Below, piece by piece: positions 51,458-60,065 of a stretch of DNA of 64,000 nucleotides (positions are counted from its first letter, which is position 1; each line of letters opens with the position of its first letter). The position numbers and the translations under genes are program-made. Below the pieces are notes generated by a model that saw only the letters and a list, made by a program, of their open reading frames with translations, had not been told where the DNA came from and made no database searches. The DNA is from an uncultured bacterium (GTDB lineage Bacteria; Cloacimonadota; Cloacimonadia; Cloacimonadales; Cloacimonadaceae), in contig CALLHY010000057.1 in assembly GCA_938009275.1 (NCBI GenBank), positions 1 through 64,000 of the forward strand, given 5' to 3'.

Positions 51458-52770
51458 ATTATGACCTTGTTATAATCGGTTCTGGGCCTGCTGGTTATGT
51501 AGCAGCCATTAAAGCAGGACAGACTGGGCTGAAAACCCTGGTGATAGATCGTAAGTACATTGGCGGTATGTGCCTGAACTGGGGCTGTATTCCCACCAAA
51601 AGCATTCTGGAAAGCGCAAAGCTATTCAAACGCATAAAGCATGGAGCTTCTGAGTTTGGCATTAGCGGTTTTGATCCCGATGGCTTGGTGTTCGATTGGG
51701 CTCAGGCGGTTAAACGCAGCAAGTCCATTGTACAAAAGCTGGGGCGAGGCATAGAGTATCTTTGGAAAAAGAATGGCGTAGAATATCTTCAAGCTGAAGC
51801 CAGGATTGTCTCTCCTACAGAGGTAGAGGCAGACAACCGCATAATCAGTGCTAAGAACATCATTATTGCCACAGGCTCAAAGCCCAGGCAGCAGAATAGC
51901 TTTAGCGATGCTATGGAGCTTGAGGATTTCTTTAGCTTGGAGCAGCTTCCCGAAAAGCCTCTGCTCTTTGGTAGGGGCGCAATCATTCTGGAATTTGCCC
52001 AGTTCTTTAGTATGCTGGGCAAGAAACCCATAATAGTAAGTACAGGGCTGCCATTAATACCCAAACTGGATGATTACCTTGAGGCTTACATTAACAAGCG
52101 ACTAAAAAAGGATAAGATTAGCATAATCCCCCAGGAAGAGCTAGGCACAATTGACGGCAAGCTGTATCACAAAGACCAGCCTCTTGATTATGACCGGGCT
52201 ATTAACTGCAATCTGCGAGAGGCTGTGTTGCCGGACATGAACATCGAACTGGAGCTTAGGGATGGCTATATAAAAACAGATGAGCATTACAGAAGCTCGG
52301 TGCCAGGTATCTATGCTGCCGGGGATGTGAATGGAATTAGCTATCTGGCGCATGCTGCCTCAGCTCAGGGAGTGGCTATTATTAACCATATTAACGGTGT
52401 AGTAAGTGAACCTCAGACGAATTATCCTATAAACATCTACAGCGATCCGGAGATTGCTCAGCTTGGGCTTACGGAAGCCGAGCTAAAGGCAGCAGGTCGA
52501 GAGTATCAGATAAAAGAGATGGGGCTGAATGCCAACGGTAAAGCCATGACCGAAGGTGCATCTGAGGGCTTCATCAGGCTCCTTTTTGAAACCAAATACC
52601 GCCAGGTCTTGGGGGTTCAGATAGTGGCTGCCAATGCCACCGATCTCATCTCAGAAGCAGGTGTATTGCTGGAACTGGAAGGCACAGTTTATGATCTTGC
52701 CCGCACAGTTCATGCTCATCCTACTATTGCTGAGGTGTTTATGGATGTATCACAGGAAGGTTTGGACTGA
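51454..52770 (+). CDS. lpdA: Dihydrolipoamide dehydrogenase-like flavoprotein (E3)
   Basis: 438 residues, overlapping E2 by 4 bases. FAD motif LVIIGSGPAGYVAAIKAGQ, redox-active disulfide GGMCLNWGCIPTKS, FAD motif IYAAGDVNGISYLAHAAS and the C-terminal His-Glu pair in HAHPTIAEVF. The NAD-binding region is unusual: the expected GxGxxG reads GRGAIILEFAQ, the GRxPN block is missing, and the protein is 25 to 35 residues shorter than most E3. It should still reoxidise lipoamide, but the cofactor preference may differ. Confidence 0.9.
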   Translation: MNYDLVIIGSGPAGYVAAIKAGQTGLKTLVIDRKYIGGMCLNWGCIPTKSILESAKLFKRIKHGASEFGISGFDPDGLVFDWAQAVKRSKSIVQKLGRGIEYLWKKNGVEYLQAEARIVSPTEVEADNRIISAKNIIIATGSKPRQQNSFSDAMELEDFFSLEQLPEKPLLFGRGAIILEFAQFFSMLGKKPIIVSTGLPLIPKLDDYLEAYINKRLKKDKISIIPQEELGTIDGKLYHKDQPLDYDRAINCNLREAVLPDMNIELELRDGYIKTDEHYRSSVPGIYAAGDVNGISYLAHAASAQGVAIINHINGVVSEPQTNYPINIYSDPEIAQLGLTEAELKAAGREYQIKEMGLNANGKAMTEGASEGFIRLLFETKYRQVLGVQIVAANATDLISEAGVLLELEGTVYDLARTVHAHPTIAEVFMDVSQEGLD

Positions 52771-52782
52771 TTGTCGGAATTC

Positions 52783-52870
52783 TTCCCTGCTGCATCCTTG
52801 AACGAATTACTAATGAATTACGCATGAAATACGGATGAGATGCGTAATTCATCCGTAATAATACCGCAGT
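52783..52870 (-). repeat. Family-2 88-base repeat, copy 2
   Basis: Reverse complement of 23977-24064 with about 9 differences. The 14-base loop (here GAAATACGGATGAG, 52826-52839) is identical, and the 12-base inner arms TGAATTACGCAT/ATGCGTAATTCA are perfect. One end, TTCCCTGCTGCATCCTTG, resembles a family-1 arm. It lies between convergent genes, as does copy 1. Confidence 0.85.
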
Positions 52871-52881
52871 TTAATCAAGCT

Positions 52882-52911
52882 ACAAAAAAGAGGCGTTCAT
52901 GTGAACGCCTC
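52882..52911 (-). terminator. Terminator of the minus-strand secretion operon
   Basis: GAGGCGTTCA and TGAACGCCTC pair perfectly; on the minus strand TTTTTTGTA follows. It lies 19 bases after the stop at 52930. Confidence 0.88.
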
Positions 52912-52929
52912 TCATTGTAAATAGTTCCA

Positions 52930-53580
52930 TCACCAGCGATAGCTCATAAAGAGCATCGGTTCTTTGTCTTTCACGCCGAAATAAACTTCGGCTTTGCTTT
53001 TGTCTCGTGAACTGAATAGCAGGTAATCAACTCCGCTAACCAGGTGGTTAAGAATAAGCACACCCACAGCTACAGAGGCATAATCCTCGAAGTCATGGCT
53101 ACGGTTCTTCAGCTTGTTATATTGGCTGCGATGTTGAGGAGAATCCCAATACCAATACATGTCTTCTTTATAGCTGTTTTGGTCTATGTATTGTTGCTGT
53201 GCAAGAGCGTCATAGGGATACATGGTAATGGCTGTTTGGCGGATCATAGCATTGTATCCATCTGCATCAAATCCACTGCTTTCATAGCGGGAGAGGTTAT
53301 TGAAGAATTTATTATCATAATCTCCGGGATTCAGATGGGCAAACTTTATTGCGTATTCGTAGGAATCCTGCCAGAGAACGTCACTTTCGTTATTCAGGTA
53401 CAACACCCCGCCGATTATAGCCAATTCTGATGCCAGCATGGCATAACCATAGTTTTTTCCGGAAGACACCTGCTGCAGACCAGGAACAGCGAGAGCTTTC
53501 AGGAAGCCTACACCACGATTCTGGGCAATAGCAAGGCTGGCGATGGATATGGCGAGAAGTATCAATAGGGCTTTCTTCAT
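52930..53580 (-). CDS. DUF5683-like envelope protein, third of three
   Basis: 216 residues from ATG 53580 (AAAGGA upstream). Signal peptide MKKALLILLAISIASLAIAQN, then FLKALAVPGLQQVSSGKNYGYAMLASELAIIGGVLYLNN, the amphipathic hairpin seen in DUF5683 proteins, and a late hydrophobic segment (YASVAVGVLILNHLVSGVDYLLF). It is similar in layout to the two genes before it. Function unknown; probably outer-membrane or periplasmic. Confidence 0.8.
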   Translation of the reverse strand: MKKALLILLAISIASLAIAQNRGVGFLKALAVPGLQQVSSGKNYGYAMLASELAIIGGVLYLNNESDVLWQDSYEYAIKFAHLNPGDYDNKFFNNLSRYESSGFDADGYNAMIRQTAITMYPYDALAQQQYIDQNSYKEDMYWYWDSPQHRSQYNKLKNRSHDFEDYASVAVGVLILNHLVSGVDYLLFSSRDKSKAEVYFGVKDKEPMLFMSYRW

Positions 53581-53592
53581 AATTATGTCCTT

Positions 53593-54252
53593 TTAGAAAT
53601 CCAGTTGATAGTTTAGCATAAGCCCTTCTGTACCAGATGGGCTAAAATATACCGAGCCGTGTTTGTTTAGTTTACCCGATAGAATTGTGCTGTCTATGGC
53701 ACTAACAGCACGGTTCAGCAGCAAGATTCCCAGGGCCAGGTTGTGGCTCATTTTGGTTCTTTGGTGTCGTTCCCGCATGTTTTTGTAGTCTGTCCAATGC
53801 TGCTCACTTTGCCATTCCCATTCCTCGTCGCCAAGAAAAAGGTACTCATCCCTAAGTTCGGCAAAGGTTTCGGGATCGTGAGTGTAGATCATGTAGTAGT
53901 TTCTTAAAACCATCTCTTGCAGTTCGTTGTAATAATCACTGCTGGGAAACTCCTGAATAGCTTGATAGTGATTGCGGTTCATGCCGTAGGGCACACCAGC
54001 ATAAACCTCAGCATATTTCATATAGCTTTCTATTTGGCGATCGATTTCTTTTTGTGTGGCTACAAAGGCGTAGATGGTAACTAAATCTATTCCAAGTAGC
54101 GTTGCCCCACGCGTGGTATGACCCATCAGCATTTCTCCACTTCCGGGCAATACTAATGATGCGCCTGTGTATGCAATGCGGGGTAATGCTTGCAAATATA
54201 CACTGCACAGCATTAATACGGCCAGAATGAAAGTCCTTTTTAGAATTGCCAT
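53593..54252 (-). CDS. DUF5683-like envelope protein, second of three
   Basis: 219 residues. Signal peptide (TFILAVLMLCSVYLQALP), then YTGASLVLPGSGEMLMGHTTRGATLLGIDLVTIYAFV and a C-terminal LALGILLLNRAVSAIDSTILSGKLN. The PGSGE block corresponds to PGAGQ of the first paralogue. It overlaps the preceding gene by 13 bases and is 12 bases from the next, so it is in the operon. Confidence 0.78.
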   Translation of the reverse strand: MAILKRTFILAVLMLCSVYLQALPRIAYTGASLVLPGSGEMLMGHTTRGATLLGIDLVTIYAFVATQKEIDRQIESYMKYAEVYAGVPYGMNRNHYQAIQEFPSSDYYNELQEMVLRNYYMIYTHDPETFAELRDEYLFLGDEEWEWQSEQHWTDYKNMRERHQRTKMSHNLALGILLLNRAVSAIDSTILSGKLNKHGSVYFSPSGTEGLMLNYQLDF

Positions 54253-55199
54253 TTTAGTCCTACCATAGGGCTAACATTTCCGTTGTGTAAGGCTGCATAG
54301 AAGTCTAGCTTAGGTGCTGCTTGAGTTATAGATAATCTATTAACTTTCTGGGTTAAGCGAACGGCATCCAAGCCACTGGCGAGATGATTGAAAGCAATAG
54401 CAAAAGTGAAAAAGCGTGCGTTAGCATAGTCGCTTTTGGCATCGTTTCTTAGATCGATGTAAGTATAACGCATTGGGCTGGATGATGGCGAATCAGGCTT
54501 GGTATTTTGAGGGTTGGATCCCCACAGGGGAGTATTGCCAATCCATGCGGCATTTTGCGTGCCTGCGTTTTCGAAATTGAACTGAGGAGCCAGTGCTCCG
54601 GCTTGATCTTCTGCAAAACGATAGTACCAGTCTATCCAGCCAAAGGTGTAATGACCGTATTTACCTATGTCTTCGTAGAAGTGCTGGGTGTTGTTGCTAT
54701 CCAACCGGAAATAAATCGGATCGTAGATATCGTTGGGATTAACGGCGATCATTGCATTTTGAACGGCAATCTGCAAGTCTCTACGGTATCTGGTGCTGTT
54801 AATGGTAGCGCCATCGGGTTTAGTGTAAGTAATTGTTTCGCCATTGGCATACTTCTCATAGGTATCGGTTTTACTCTTACCTTCTGAGCTGTAATAGATC
54901 AGTCCGCCAATAAACGCAAGCTCAAGAGCAGGGAAGATGTAGGTGGTAATAGATTTCTTATTGGCATAATACTGGCCTGCACCTGGTATTGCCAGCGACA
55001 TCAACATAGCTAACCTGGCATCTTTACGGGCATAATTAACCTTTATCAGGTCATTGGTAATCAGTGTGTCACTCAAGCTGCTGTTATTGGTGTCGGATGG
55101 TTCTTCAAACAACCAATCGTCGATGTTTCCGGCTTTTCCTTGTGCACAAAGAAGCTGAGACGCAATAAGTAAGATGCAGAGAATAATGAGCTGTTTCAT
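54240..55199 (-). CDS. DUF5683-like envelope protein, first of three
   Basis: 319 residues. Signal peptide MKQLIILCILLIASQLLCAQG, an acidic linker, then LAMLMSLAIPGAGQYYANKKSITTYIFPALELAFIGGLIYY, the clearest DUF5683 hallmark, and a C-terminal FAIAFNHLASGLDAVRLTQKVN. The longest of the three paralogues, 27 bases after the metalloprotease gene. Its repeated presence beside Por-type genes suggests an envelope role. Confidence 0.82.
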   Translation of the reverse strand: MKQLIILCILLIASQLLCAQGKAGNIDDWLFEEPSDTNNSSLSDTLITNDLIKVNYARKDARLAMLMSLAIPGAGQYYANKKSITTYIFPALELAFIGGLIYYSSEGKSKTDTYEKYANGETITYTKPDGATINSTRYRRDLQIAVQNAMIAVNPNDIYDPIYFRLDSNNTQHFYEDIGKYGHYTFGWIDWYYRFAEDQAGALAPQFNFENAGTQNAAWIGNTPLWGSNPQNTKPDSPSSSPMRYTYIDLRNDAKSDYANARFFTFAIAFNHLASGLDAVRLTQKVNRLSITQAAPKLDFYAALHNGNVSPMVGLKWQF

Positions 55200-55226
55200 A
55201 CAAACAATCCTGTGAGCATATTGGTT

Positions 55227-58200
55227 CTACTTTTCCACGGCGAATTTGATGTTCTGGAATTTGCCGCTATTTTCGATGTTAATGATATAAACTCCAGGAT
55301 TTAGCCCTGAAGAATCCATTTCGATATCATGTGGGTTGTTGGGAGAGGCAGATATATGATGTTTGCTAATCAAACTACCACTGATGTCATAAATGCGAAG
55401 CACAGAGTCACCTGTTGCGTTTTGTAATCTAACACGGTAGTATGGCTTCTTAACTGGATTTGGAAACACGAACGCTGATAGCTCAGTAGTGGCTATGGGG
55501 GCATCGTAGAAATCATTCATAAAAAAGCCACCATTAGCATTCCTGAATCCAGAGAATACTATGGGATTTTGGCTTATCCCTTCCAGGGTATGTAAGTATA
55601 GCTTTCCGTCAGCATCAGTATAATACCATAAAAGTGACTGCTCGTTTTGGTTATAATACAAGTAATCTTGTTTGGTAGACTTAAGCCAGTTCATTGAGTA
55701 GCATGGCATAGCCTTTGCCTGTTTGTTTATGGCAAGATAGCCGGCATTTTGCAAGGGATAGTATAACAGGTCGGTACTATCTAAGCGTAGAGCTCGAGGA
55801 GTATCAGTGCTTGATATCATCTTAGAAGCCGTGTAGGGAAAGCCACTAAGGTAGCTGCCGTCTGATTTAATCGCATATAGTCGGTTACCTATACCGAAGA
55901 ACAGAACGGGAGAGATGTCATCGAAAGCAGCAAGAGCTAATTGACCGGCAATGTCCTGGCTGTGGTTGGTGAATATCTTTGTGACACTGGATATGTTGCT
56001 ACGATATATGTTACCGGAATTCGCCATCAAAAAAACATAAGACTCGGAAGCGTTCAGGGGCTTAAACCCAAGAGGTTCATAGTTTCCAAAGGCTTCGGGT
56101 AATGCATCCTGCTTTATTACAGCCATAGTATTAGTGTCAATTACTGCATAATAGTCTGCACCCAAAGCAACTATCTTATTGTTCCAGCCTGCTATGCGCT
56201 TTATTCCATCCAGGGAGACGTAACCAGCAATCTGGTAGTTTTGAAGTTTGTATAAACAGGCATTGGTAGAAACATACACATCGCGATCGTATACTAATGG
56301 AGTGGTAGTTATAACGCCAGGGAAAGATACTATGTGAGTAGCTAGTTCTACGTTAGAAAAGTCCAGGAAGCGAAGCTGATTGTCTTCGCTAACAACTAAT
56401 TCGTGGTAATCGTCAAGGTTGTTATCGGCTCTTTGGGGTGCATAGTCAAAATGTGGCATGGCAGTATGGTATGTGCCCATCAGGTCTTGCCAATCACCGT
56501 TTAATCTGCTAAGCAGGTTAAGATTACCATAATCAAGCACGGGAAGGTCTACATCGCTAAAGCCGGAATTTATGATCTCAGCTGTAATGGCGCGAGGAGA
56601 TGGGAAGCTAAACACTTCAGACTCATCAAAAAAACCGCTGCTTATCTTAAAGCTCATAACTTTGGTGGGATTGCTTACATCGCTTATGCCATATAACCCA
56701 GCTAAGCCATAGCTGTCTAGCAGAGCCGGTTTGGTGGTTGCGTTTAAGCTGGTTTTCCAGGGATTTGCAGACCACGAAACGAATAAGCCATCAGAAGTAA
56801 GATTGGGCTTTTTGGCGTAGAAATAGTCATAGGGAGTGCCTGTCCAATACATGGAATAATAGCTGCCTAAGTCTGTAAGTCCATCGGCTTCAACTACCTG
56901 AACCCCACGATTGTAAAAGCTGGTATTTACGCTGTTGTTGTCAAAGTTGCTAACCCATGTACCATCGGAGTAAGTAACGCCTTCGTCATAGATTATGCGC
57001 TCATTTACATGCCAGGCAAGTAAGCCTCCACCCACCGAAGATCCATCTGCTTTCATGAATGATGGTAGCATGAAGTCATACTCGTAGCTAGGTGAATCTG
57101 TGGGATCGTCCAGAGGAGTGGGGTAGAGGATAACACGTGAGTCCAGAGTTCCAAACAGGGCGGTAGCACCATCACCATCTGGATCAACGTTGCGGTTTTC
57201 TACTAACAGGTATTCTTTATCGTTTATGGGTATTTGAACTATTTGCGGGGTTTTATTAGCTTCAAGCTGACGAGAGCTTACTGCATGAAGGTTGATTGAC
57301 GAGAAAGCAGGCAATTCAGACTGATGCTTCAAGTACCCTGCATCACGAAAGTAATCACCGAACACTAGTTTGCGAGAAAAAGCTCCAGGGAAGGTTGGCA
57401 ATGTTCCTTCTATCAAGACATAATCACCATTTTCCAGTTCGTCCATCATCACTCCAGCCCCACCGCTGTCCATGATGTCATAACTGCCAACCATAGGGCG
57501 GAAGTCACTAACGTTGTAAAGGTCAACAAAGCCTAATGAGTGGCCAAACTCATGTGCAATAACCGCGTTCAATGCTCCAAAACCGCTATAGGTATTTCTG
57601 CCGTTCTCTGTTTCCACGCTAAAGTCTTGCGATATGGTAGATGGCACGTTGCAAGCATGGGAGATAAGCACATTGCCACCATCAACCACAGCTTCTTTGC
57701 CTTCCGAAACTCTTATGTAAAACGAGGGAAGGTCGGAGGGGGTATCACCAACGATGTCATGCTGCCAGTCTGAGCCGGCATGAATTATCATATAATGTGC
57801 ATAGCTACCAAAGTCAATCTCGGGATCATCCTGGTCTGCGGTTTCGAAGCTGCTTTTGAAATATTCTTCCATTCTGGACAAGAAAGTAGCAGAGCTTGCA
57901 CCCGGTGGATTGTAGTAACTCATCGGTTTAGGCAGTGTATAGGCTGCTTTGTTCTTTGGATACACATCGTATTGAAGCTGGTAGGACTCTGCGGAAACTG
58001 CCTTATAATAGTAGCGCAAAGCCTCAAGATTGGCCTCGAAATATTGCCTGTTGTGTGGAGGGGCTCCAACCGAATAAAGATATGAGGGATCGGGATACAA
58101 GTAGAATTTCCCATTTCCGGTAGTAGTTGGATCATCTGGGGATTCTAGCTGAAAATCAACAAGGATAACCAACAATCTATTCCAGTTTGGGTTCTTATTT

Positions 58201-58352
58201 TTACTGATGTTTGCGCTGTTCTGAATTAGCTGTTTGGTGTAGGGATGACTTTTGAAACGTAGGGGCGAATCGACCTTCCGTAGCTGCATCTTCTGTGCAA
58301 AAACGCATGAAAATGCTATCAGGATGCCGATGATCAGAAGGCTTTTTTTCAT
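55227..58352 (-). CDS. Secreted M6-family metalloprotease with sorting domain
   Basis: 1041 residues. Signal peptide MKKSLLIIGILIAFSCVFAQ; zinc site HEFGH at residues 267-271 with a following VDLYN, as in immune inhibitor A (M6) peptidases; an RRADNN-type beta-propeller-like region in the second half; and a type IX sorting domain at the C-terminus (AFVFPNPVKKPYYRVRLQN, LRIYDISGSLI, GLNPGVYIINI). It should be exported and cleave extracellular protein. It precedes three DUF5683 genes and follows a PorV/PorQ-like gene. Confidence 0.92.
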   Translation of the reverse strand: MKKSLLIIGILIAFSCVFAQKMQLRKVDSPLRFKSHPYTKQLIQNSANISKNKNPNWNRLLVILVDFQLESPDDPTTTGNGKFYLYPDPSYLYSVGAPPHNRQYFEANLEALRYYYKAVSAESYQLQYDVYPKNKAAYTLPKPMSYYNPPGASSATFLSRMEEYFKSSFETADQDDPEIDFGSYAHYMIIHAGSDWQHDIVGDTPSDLPSFYIRVSEGKEAVVDGGNVLISHACNVPSTISQDFSVETENGRNTYSGFGALNAVIAHEFGHSLGFVDLYNVSDFRPMVGSYDIMDSGGAGVMMDELENGDYVLIEGTLPTFPGAFSRKLVFGDYFRDAGYLKHQSELPAFSSINLHAVSSRQLEANKTPQIVQIPINDKEYLLVENRNVDPDGDGATALFGTLDSRVILYPTPLDDPTDSPSYEYDFMLPSFMKADGSSVGGGLLAWHVNERIIYDEGVTYSDGTWVSNFDNNSVNTSFYNRGVQVVEADGLTDLGSYYSMYWTGTPYDYFYAKKPNLTSDGLFVSWSANPWKTSLNATTKPALLDSYGLAGLYGISDVSNPTKVMSFKISSGFFDESEVFSFPSPRAITAEIINSGFSDVDLPVLDYGNLNLLSRLNGDWQDLMGTYHTAMPHFDYAPQRADNNLDDYHELVVSEDNQLRFLDFSNVELATHIVSFPGVITTTPLVYDRDVYVSTNACLYKLQNYQIAGYVSLDGIKRIAGWNNKIVALGADYYAVIDTNTMAVIKQDALPEAFGNYEPLGFKPLNASESYVFLMANSGNIYRSNISSVTKIFTNHSQDIAGQLALAAFDDISPVLFFGIGNRLYAIKSDGSYLSGFPYTASKMISSTDTPRALRLDSTDLLYYPLQNAGYLAINKQAKAMPCYSMNWLKSTKQDYLYYNQNEQSLLWYYTDADGKLYLHTLEGISQNPIVFSGFRNANGGFFMNDFYDAPIATTELSAFVFPNPVKKPYYRVRLQNATGDSVLRIYDISGSLISKHHISASPNNPHDIEMDSSGLNPGVYIINIENSGKFQNIKFAVEK

Positions 58353-58380
58353 ATATTTACTTAATAAGTACTCATCGAAG

Positions 58381-58411
58381 TTCTCGCGAGGAGAACTTCG
58401 ATGGACTTAAA
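58381..58411 (-). promoter_or_regulatory. 13-base perfect stem between the PorV-like and protease genes
   Basis: CATCGAAGTTCTC and GAGAACTTCGATG around a 5-base loop, 11 bases after the upstream stop and 29 bases before the protease start. It lacks a T-run, so it may stabilise mRNA or partially terminate to set the ratio of the two proteins. Confidence 0.5.
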
Positions 58412-58421
58412 GCGGGTTTTA

Positions 58422-59447
58422 CTAAAACTCAAAACCCAGTGAGAATATTTTATTATAGTCAACCAATCCACCAGCTGGAACCATGGCGAAATCGGCTGTA
58501 AGTTTATAACGTTGATCGAATCGGTATTGAACCCCAACGCCAAAGCTGGGGCCAGTAATATCACCAGCGGTGTCGGCAAAGTAACCGCCACGCAGGGCAA
58601 TCAAATCCAGATATGTGTATTCTGCACCGGCAGCGTAGATGGTTTCATCAAACTCGCTCCAACCAGTGGCAAAGCGTTTCCATAATGGGTCGTCGTTTGT
58701 GAGCATTTTGCTCGCTTCAGCAGACACGATCATTTTATTCAGGGGGCTGTCAAATACCTTGTAAGCAGCACCAAGACGGAAGGTTAGAGGAGCAGGGTCT
58801 GCTTGGTCTTGATCTACAAATGTAACGTCAGGGCCAATATTTTGCAATACGATAGCACCATCCAAGCCTTTTACACCAATGTCTTTTAGCTTGGCACCGA
58901 GGTCAAAGGCAAAGCTAAAGGCACTTCCTTCTTTCTCGGTAGCACCTGTTCCAGGGGCAAGGTAGGAGTAAATCAGTTTGAAGTTTCCGCCCAATCCCAC
59001 TTTTTCAGGCACCAGTTCGTAGCTATATCCGGCGGCACCGGCAACGTCGAAACTATGGAAATCACCGTAGTTTTCCTGGTTTGTTCCTGTGTGAGGCTGA
59101 GTTCCGGCGTCTAGCCAGATGATATGGGCATTAAGGTTTCCAATGCCGTAGAAGTACTGATTCCAACCGAGGAATTCATAGAACATATCGTCCAGCCCAG
59201 AGCCTTGCAACCAGGGGATGTGATTTCCGGCTAACTGAGTCTTCTTGTTAAAGGCAGTTGCTCCAGGATTCCACCACATGGCAAAAGCATCATCGGCAAC
59301 AGCAGAATAAGCTCTGCCCATACCGTTGGCACGTCCGCCAGGTTCAAAGGTGAGGAATAACAAGGAACCTTGTGAGATGCCGGCGAGGGCAATCGGTAAG
59401 CCCATTACAACTAACAGGCTCATTATAATTATATGGCGTTTCAGCAT
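58422..59447 (-). CDS. PorV/PorQ-family outer-membrane protein
   Basis: 341 residues from ATG 59447 behind CTGGAGG. Signal peptide, then the family hallmark FLTFEPGGRANGMGRAYSAVADDAFAMWWNPGATAF, and a barrel ending in FSLGFEF. A second PorV/PorQ-like protein besides the one at 10489, here at the head of the metalloprotease operon. It may act as a carrier for that cargo. A TTGTCA with an 18-base spacer to TGAATA lies upstream. Confidence 0.85.
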   Translation of the reverse strand: MLKRHIIIMSLLVVMGLPIALAGISQGSLLFLTFEPGGRANGMGRAYSAVADDAFAMWWNPGATAFNKKTQLAGNHIPWLQGSGLDDMFYEFLGWNQYFYGIGNLNAHIIWLDAGTQPHTGTNQENYGDFHSFDVAGAAGYSYELVPEKVGLGGNFKLIYSYLAPGTGATEKEGSAFSFAFDLGAKLKDIGVKGLDGAIVLQNIGPDVTFVDQDQADPAPLTFRLGAAYKVFDSPLNKMIVSAEASKMLTNDDPLWKRFATGWSEFDETIYAAGAEYTYLDLIALRGGYFADTAGDITGPSFGVGVQYRFDQRYKLTADFAMVPAGGLVDYNKIFSLGFEF

Positions 59448-59620
59448 TAATACCTCCAGGGGTTAACACAATATTCAGGTTCAGGAAATATAGCCTGACA
59501 AGGGGTGACCACTTAATACAACCTGACCGGAATAGTGAACAACCAATCAGATTATGCCAGTTCACTGCTTGAACAGATATCGCTGGGGATAGCAAATATA
59601 TCCGTTAGCTCCTTTAGTTT

Positions 59621-59708
59621 TGGTGCCGAAGGCCGGAATCGAACCGGCACGAGCGCAAAGCCCGGTGGATTTTGAGTCCACTGCGTCTACCAATTTCACC
59701 ACTTCGGC
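59621..59708 (-). tRNA. tRNA-Leu (anticodon CAA)
   Basis: Acceptor GCCGAAG/CTTCGGC, D-arm TGGTGAAATTGGTAGACGC, anticodon loop CTCAAAA between GTGGA and TCCAC, long variable arm, T-arm GCCGGTTCGATTCCGGC, discriminator A and encoded CCA. A TTGACA lies upstream on the minus strand at 59746-59751 with an AT-rich -10 at the right distance. Confidence 0.94.
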
Positions 59709-60065
59709 ACACTGAAGATTCACAATTTTTAATTCTGCCTTCTGCTGTCAATAGAAAAAAGCTGCTTTTACTTATCTACAGCGCAATTTCATGTGCATGG
59801 AAATCAACAATCACGCACCAGCATCTTTGTAAACATTATCATCCCTTATGGATAGCATAATGCTTCTTTCATGCTATTGCTGTTACTATCTTCAAACTTG
59901 CTTAGGAAACATCTCAAAATGAATGCTGATTCAAATCTGATGACTAATGAGCATTAAGACGTGTTATCTCTTTTGCCTTCCCTGCTCCTTCCTTGCTGCT
60001 ATCCTGTGTCGAATACAAGATAGCAGCAAGGAAGGAGCAGGGAAGGCCAGGCAATTATCCAATAT
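59709..60065. other. Intergenic stretch upstream of tRNA-Leu
   Basis: It contains the tRNA promoter and, at 59975-60047, the family-1 palindrome copy 4. No gene seen. Confidence 0.4.
59975..60047. repeat. Family-1 palindromic repeat, copy 4
   Basis: Arms GCCTTCCCTGCTCCTTCC and GGAAGGAGCAGGGAAGGC. Relative to copy 1 both arms changed together at two positions (GCTGC to GCTCC with GCAGC to GGAGC; GCTT to GCCTT with AAGC to AAGGC), preserving the stem. Confidence 0.88.
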
